Source: an uncultured Flavobacterium sp. (GTDB lineage: Bacteria; Bacteroidota; Bacteroidia; Flavobacteriales; Flavobacteriaceae). From it: a DNA stretch of 13,527 nt. Shown in pieces: positions 11,830-13,527 of this stretch. The stretch's first letter is position 1. Each line of letters begins with the position of its first letter. The notes under the pieces are model-generated. The model ran no database searches, was not told where the DNA came from, and saw nothing but the letters and a program-made list of their open reading frames with translations. The position numbers and the translations under genes are program-made. The stretch is taken from NCBI RefSeq assembly GCF_946479975.1, contig NZ_CAMLIX010000143.1, positions 1 through 13,527 of the forward strand, in the 5' to 3' direction.

Positions 11830-13527
11830 ATGAAATTAAAGCACTTTACATTTTTATTTCTCATCTTATGTTTGTTGTTTTCATGTAAACAAAATGAAGT
11901 TTCAAAAGCAACAATCAAACAAGATTTATTAATTAATTTGACCAAACTAAATAATGAAATTGTTCTCTTTCAGAAGTTAGTAACCAATAATTCTTCTCAA
12001 AAAGAAATTTTAGAACATTTTAAAAAATCGCGCTTACTTTATAAAAAAGTCGAATGGGCAATTGAATATTTTATTCCTGAAACAGCTCGTTTTATGAATG
12101 GTCCCGCTTTGGACGAAATGGAATTGGAAGAAAACAGATCTTTTGAACCTCATGGTTTTCAAGTAATTGAAGAAATGATTTATCCTGAATATAAAATTGA
12201 GAATAAAGAAAATGTAATTAGAGAATTGAATATTTTCAAATCTAACATCAAACAATTAGAAAGTACGTTTGAAGTCATCACTATTTCTGATGATTATGTT
12301 TTAGATGCTCTTGAACAAAACATATTTCGAGTTATTACTTTAGGAATCACGGGTTTTGACAGTCCAATTTTGCAATCATCAATTCCGGAAGCTGGAGCAA
12401 GTTTAATTTCCATTTCTGAACCTCTAGAAATCATTAATTCTAAAAATAAATCATTAGCCGATTTAAAGAAATTAACAGCAAAAGCACAGCAATACTGTAA
12501 ACAAAACAACAATTTCAATGCTTTTGACAGAGCTTTTTTTATAAGCGAATATTTAAATCCGATTTCGAAAAAACTTAAAGCTTTTCAGAAAGCAGAAAAT
12601 ATTAAAAATGTAAAGAAAACAAGTCCTTTAAAGCCCGAAATTGAAACTTTATTTGATAAAGATGCCTTTGATGTAAACGGTTTTGTACTTTCTGATGAAT
12701 ATAAGTTTTCATCTCAAAAAGCATCTTTAGGCGAAAAATTATTTTATGACAAAAGCCTTTCTAAAAATAATGATAGAAGCTGTGCGACTTGCCACAATCC
12801 AAAAAAAGCATTTACAGATGGTTTAAAAACAAATGTTTCGCTAACAGGATCAAACTTAGCCAGAAACACTCCTACTCTAACTTATGCATCGCTGCAAAAC
12901 GCTCAATTTTGGGATATGCGTCAGATAGATTTAGAAAAACAAAGCGTAGATGTGATTCAAAATAAAGATGAAATGCACGGTTCGATGGAAAACATTCATG
13001 CTAAAATTCTATTGGATAAAGATTATATAAAATTGTTTAAAAAGGCATTTCCTAAAACTTCTAAAGCCGAAACATGGCAGATTCAAAATGCTATTGCAAG
13101 TTATGTAAGATCCTTAAATGCTTTTGATTCTCGATTTGATGAGTATATGAGAGGAAATAAAACTATATTGAGCAAGCAGGAAATTGATGGAATGAATGTT
13201 TTTATGGGAAAAGCAAAATGTGCAACCTGTCATTTTACACCTTTGTTTAATGGAACAGTTCCGCCAAGTTATTCCAAAAGCGAGCATGAAGTTATAGGCA
13301 CACCGCAAGATGCAACAGGAAAAAAAATAAGCTCTGATCAAGGTCGCTATTTATATAACCAAATGCCTCAATTAATGGGTGCTTTCAAAACTCCAACAGT
13401 TAGAAACGCTGCTGTAACTTCTCCTTACATGCACAACGGAGTTTTTAAAACCCTTGAACAAGTAGTTGACTTTTACAACAAAGGCGGCGGACAAGGTTTA
13501 GGTTATAAAGTCGACAACCAAACACTG
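11830..13527 (+). CDS. Di-haem cytochrome c peroxidase lipoprotein with imelysin-like N-terminal half, 3' end cut
   Basis: I translated this from ATG 11830; 566 codons remain open to the window end. The N-terminus is a lipoprotein signal (MKLKHFTFLFLILCLLFSC, Cys 19). Residues ~25-265 form a helical region with IEYFIPETARFMNGPALDEM and EPHGFQVIEEMIYPEY (H108, E114/E115), which recalls imelysin/EfeO-type domains. From about residue 270 a MauG/CcpA-type peroxidase follows: first haem site CATCH at 318-322 (RSCATCHNPKKAF), second CATCH at 464-468 (KCATCHFTPLFNG), then SPYMHNGVFKTLEQVVDFYN with the probable axial Met. It should reduce hydrogen peroxide in the periplasm using electrons from a cytochrome or other donor. 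It lies 68 bp after the PhoX-type gene on the same strand. The stop codon is outside the window; the family's usual length suggests only a few dozen residues are missing. Confidence 0.88.
   Translation, partial: MKLKHFTFLFLILCLLFSCKQNEVSKATIKQDLLINLTKLNNEIVLFQKLVTNNSSQKEILEHFKKSRLLYKKVEWAIEYFIPETARFMNGPALDEMELEENRSFEPHGFQVIEEMIYPEYKIENKENVIRELNIFKSNIKQLESTFEVITISDDYVLDALEQNIFRVITLGITGFDSPILQSSIPEAGASLISISEPLEIINSKNKSLADLKKLTAKAQQYCKQNNNFNAFDRAFFISEYLNPISKKLKAFQKAENIKNVKKTSPLKPEIETLFDKDAFDVNGFVLSDEYKFSSQKASLGEKLFYDKSLSKNNDRSCATCHNPKKAFTDGLKTNVSLTGSNLARNTPTLTYASLQNAQFWDMRQIDLEKQSVDVIQNKDEMHGSMENIHAKILLDKDYIKLFKKAFPKTSKAETWQIQNAIASYVRSLNAFDSRFDEYMRGNKTILSKQEIDGMNVFMGKAKCATCHFTPLFNGTVPPSYSKSEHEVIGTPQDATGKKISSDQGRYLYNQMPQLMGAFKTPTVRNAAVTSPYMHNGVFKTLEQVVDFYNKGGGQGLGYKVDNQTL

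Overview
The window looks like a chromosomal segment of a Flavobacterium-type Bacteroidota. By eye it is strongly AT-rich. Several promoters fit the Bacteroidota -7 pattern TAnnTTTG, there are almost no Shine-Dalgarno sequences before the starts, lipoproteins carry short Bacteroidota-style lipoboxes (one followed by DDD), and the intergenic spaces hold TTTGCG/ACTTTGCG-type repeats and CCCGACAGG palindromes of the kind I associate with flavobacteria. I see no rRNA or tRNA genes, transposases, phage genes or CRISPR array. This is mostly ordinary chromosome.

Layout: 1-2190 (minus strand) holds two tandem paralogous membrane-anchored AraC-type regulators, the first cut by the window edge. 2359-3567 (plus) holds murQ (cell-wall sugar recycling) and a small two-helix membrane protein, separated by a repeat-rich spacer. 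3645-4217 is a pentapeptide-repeat protein, meeting tail to tail a two-gene minus-strand operon (peroxiredoxin-like protein, then a HEAT-like DNA alkylation repair protein, 4219-5660). Divergent from that operon is an HxlR-type regulator broken by a one-base frameshift (5760-6109), followed by a DinB-fold DUF1572-like protein. 6738-6830 is a structured element with a perfect 16-bp apical stem that resembles the Flavo-1 RNA motif. It lies before a 123-aa lipoprotein. The 352-bp gap 7218-7569 holds a terminator, a large nested inverted repeat and an 8-bp tandem repeat.

7570-10127 is a tightly coupled pair: a cNMP-binding/CBS/DUF294 nucleotidyltransferase-like protein and a DEDDh 3'-5' exonuclease. 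10283-13527 encodes two lipoproteins: a PhoX-type protein with a putative surface-export signal, then a di-haem cytochrome c peroxidase with an imelysin-like N-terminal half (cut by the window end). A perfect TGTGA-N6-TCACA palindrome lies before the PhoX-type gene.

Functional themes are stress protection (peroxiredoxin, alkylation repair, possible redox-sensing HxlR, cytochrome c peroxidase), envelope functions (MurQ, lipoproteins) and nucleotide or carbon signalling (DUF294/exonuclease). The most notable points are the HxlR frameshift, the two AraC paralogues with a 55-bp identical block in their DNA-binding region, the Flavo-1-like element, and the dense intergenic repeats.
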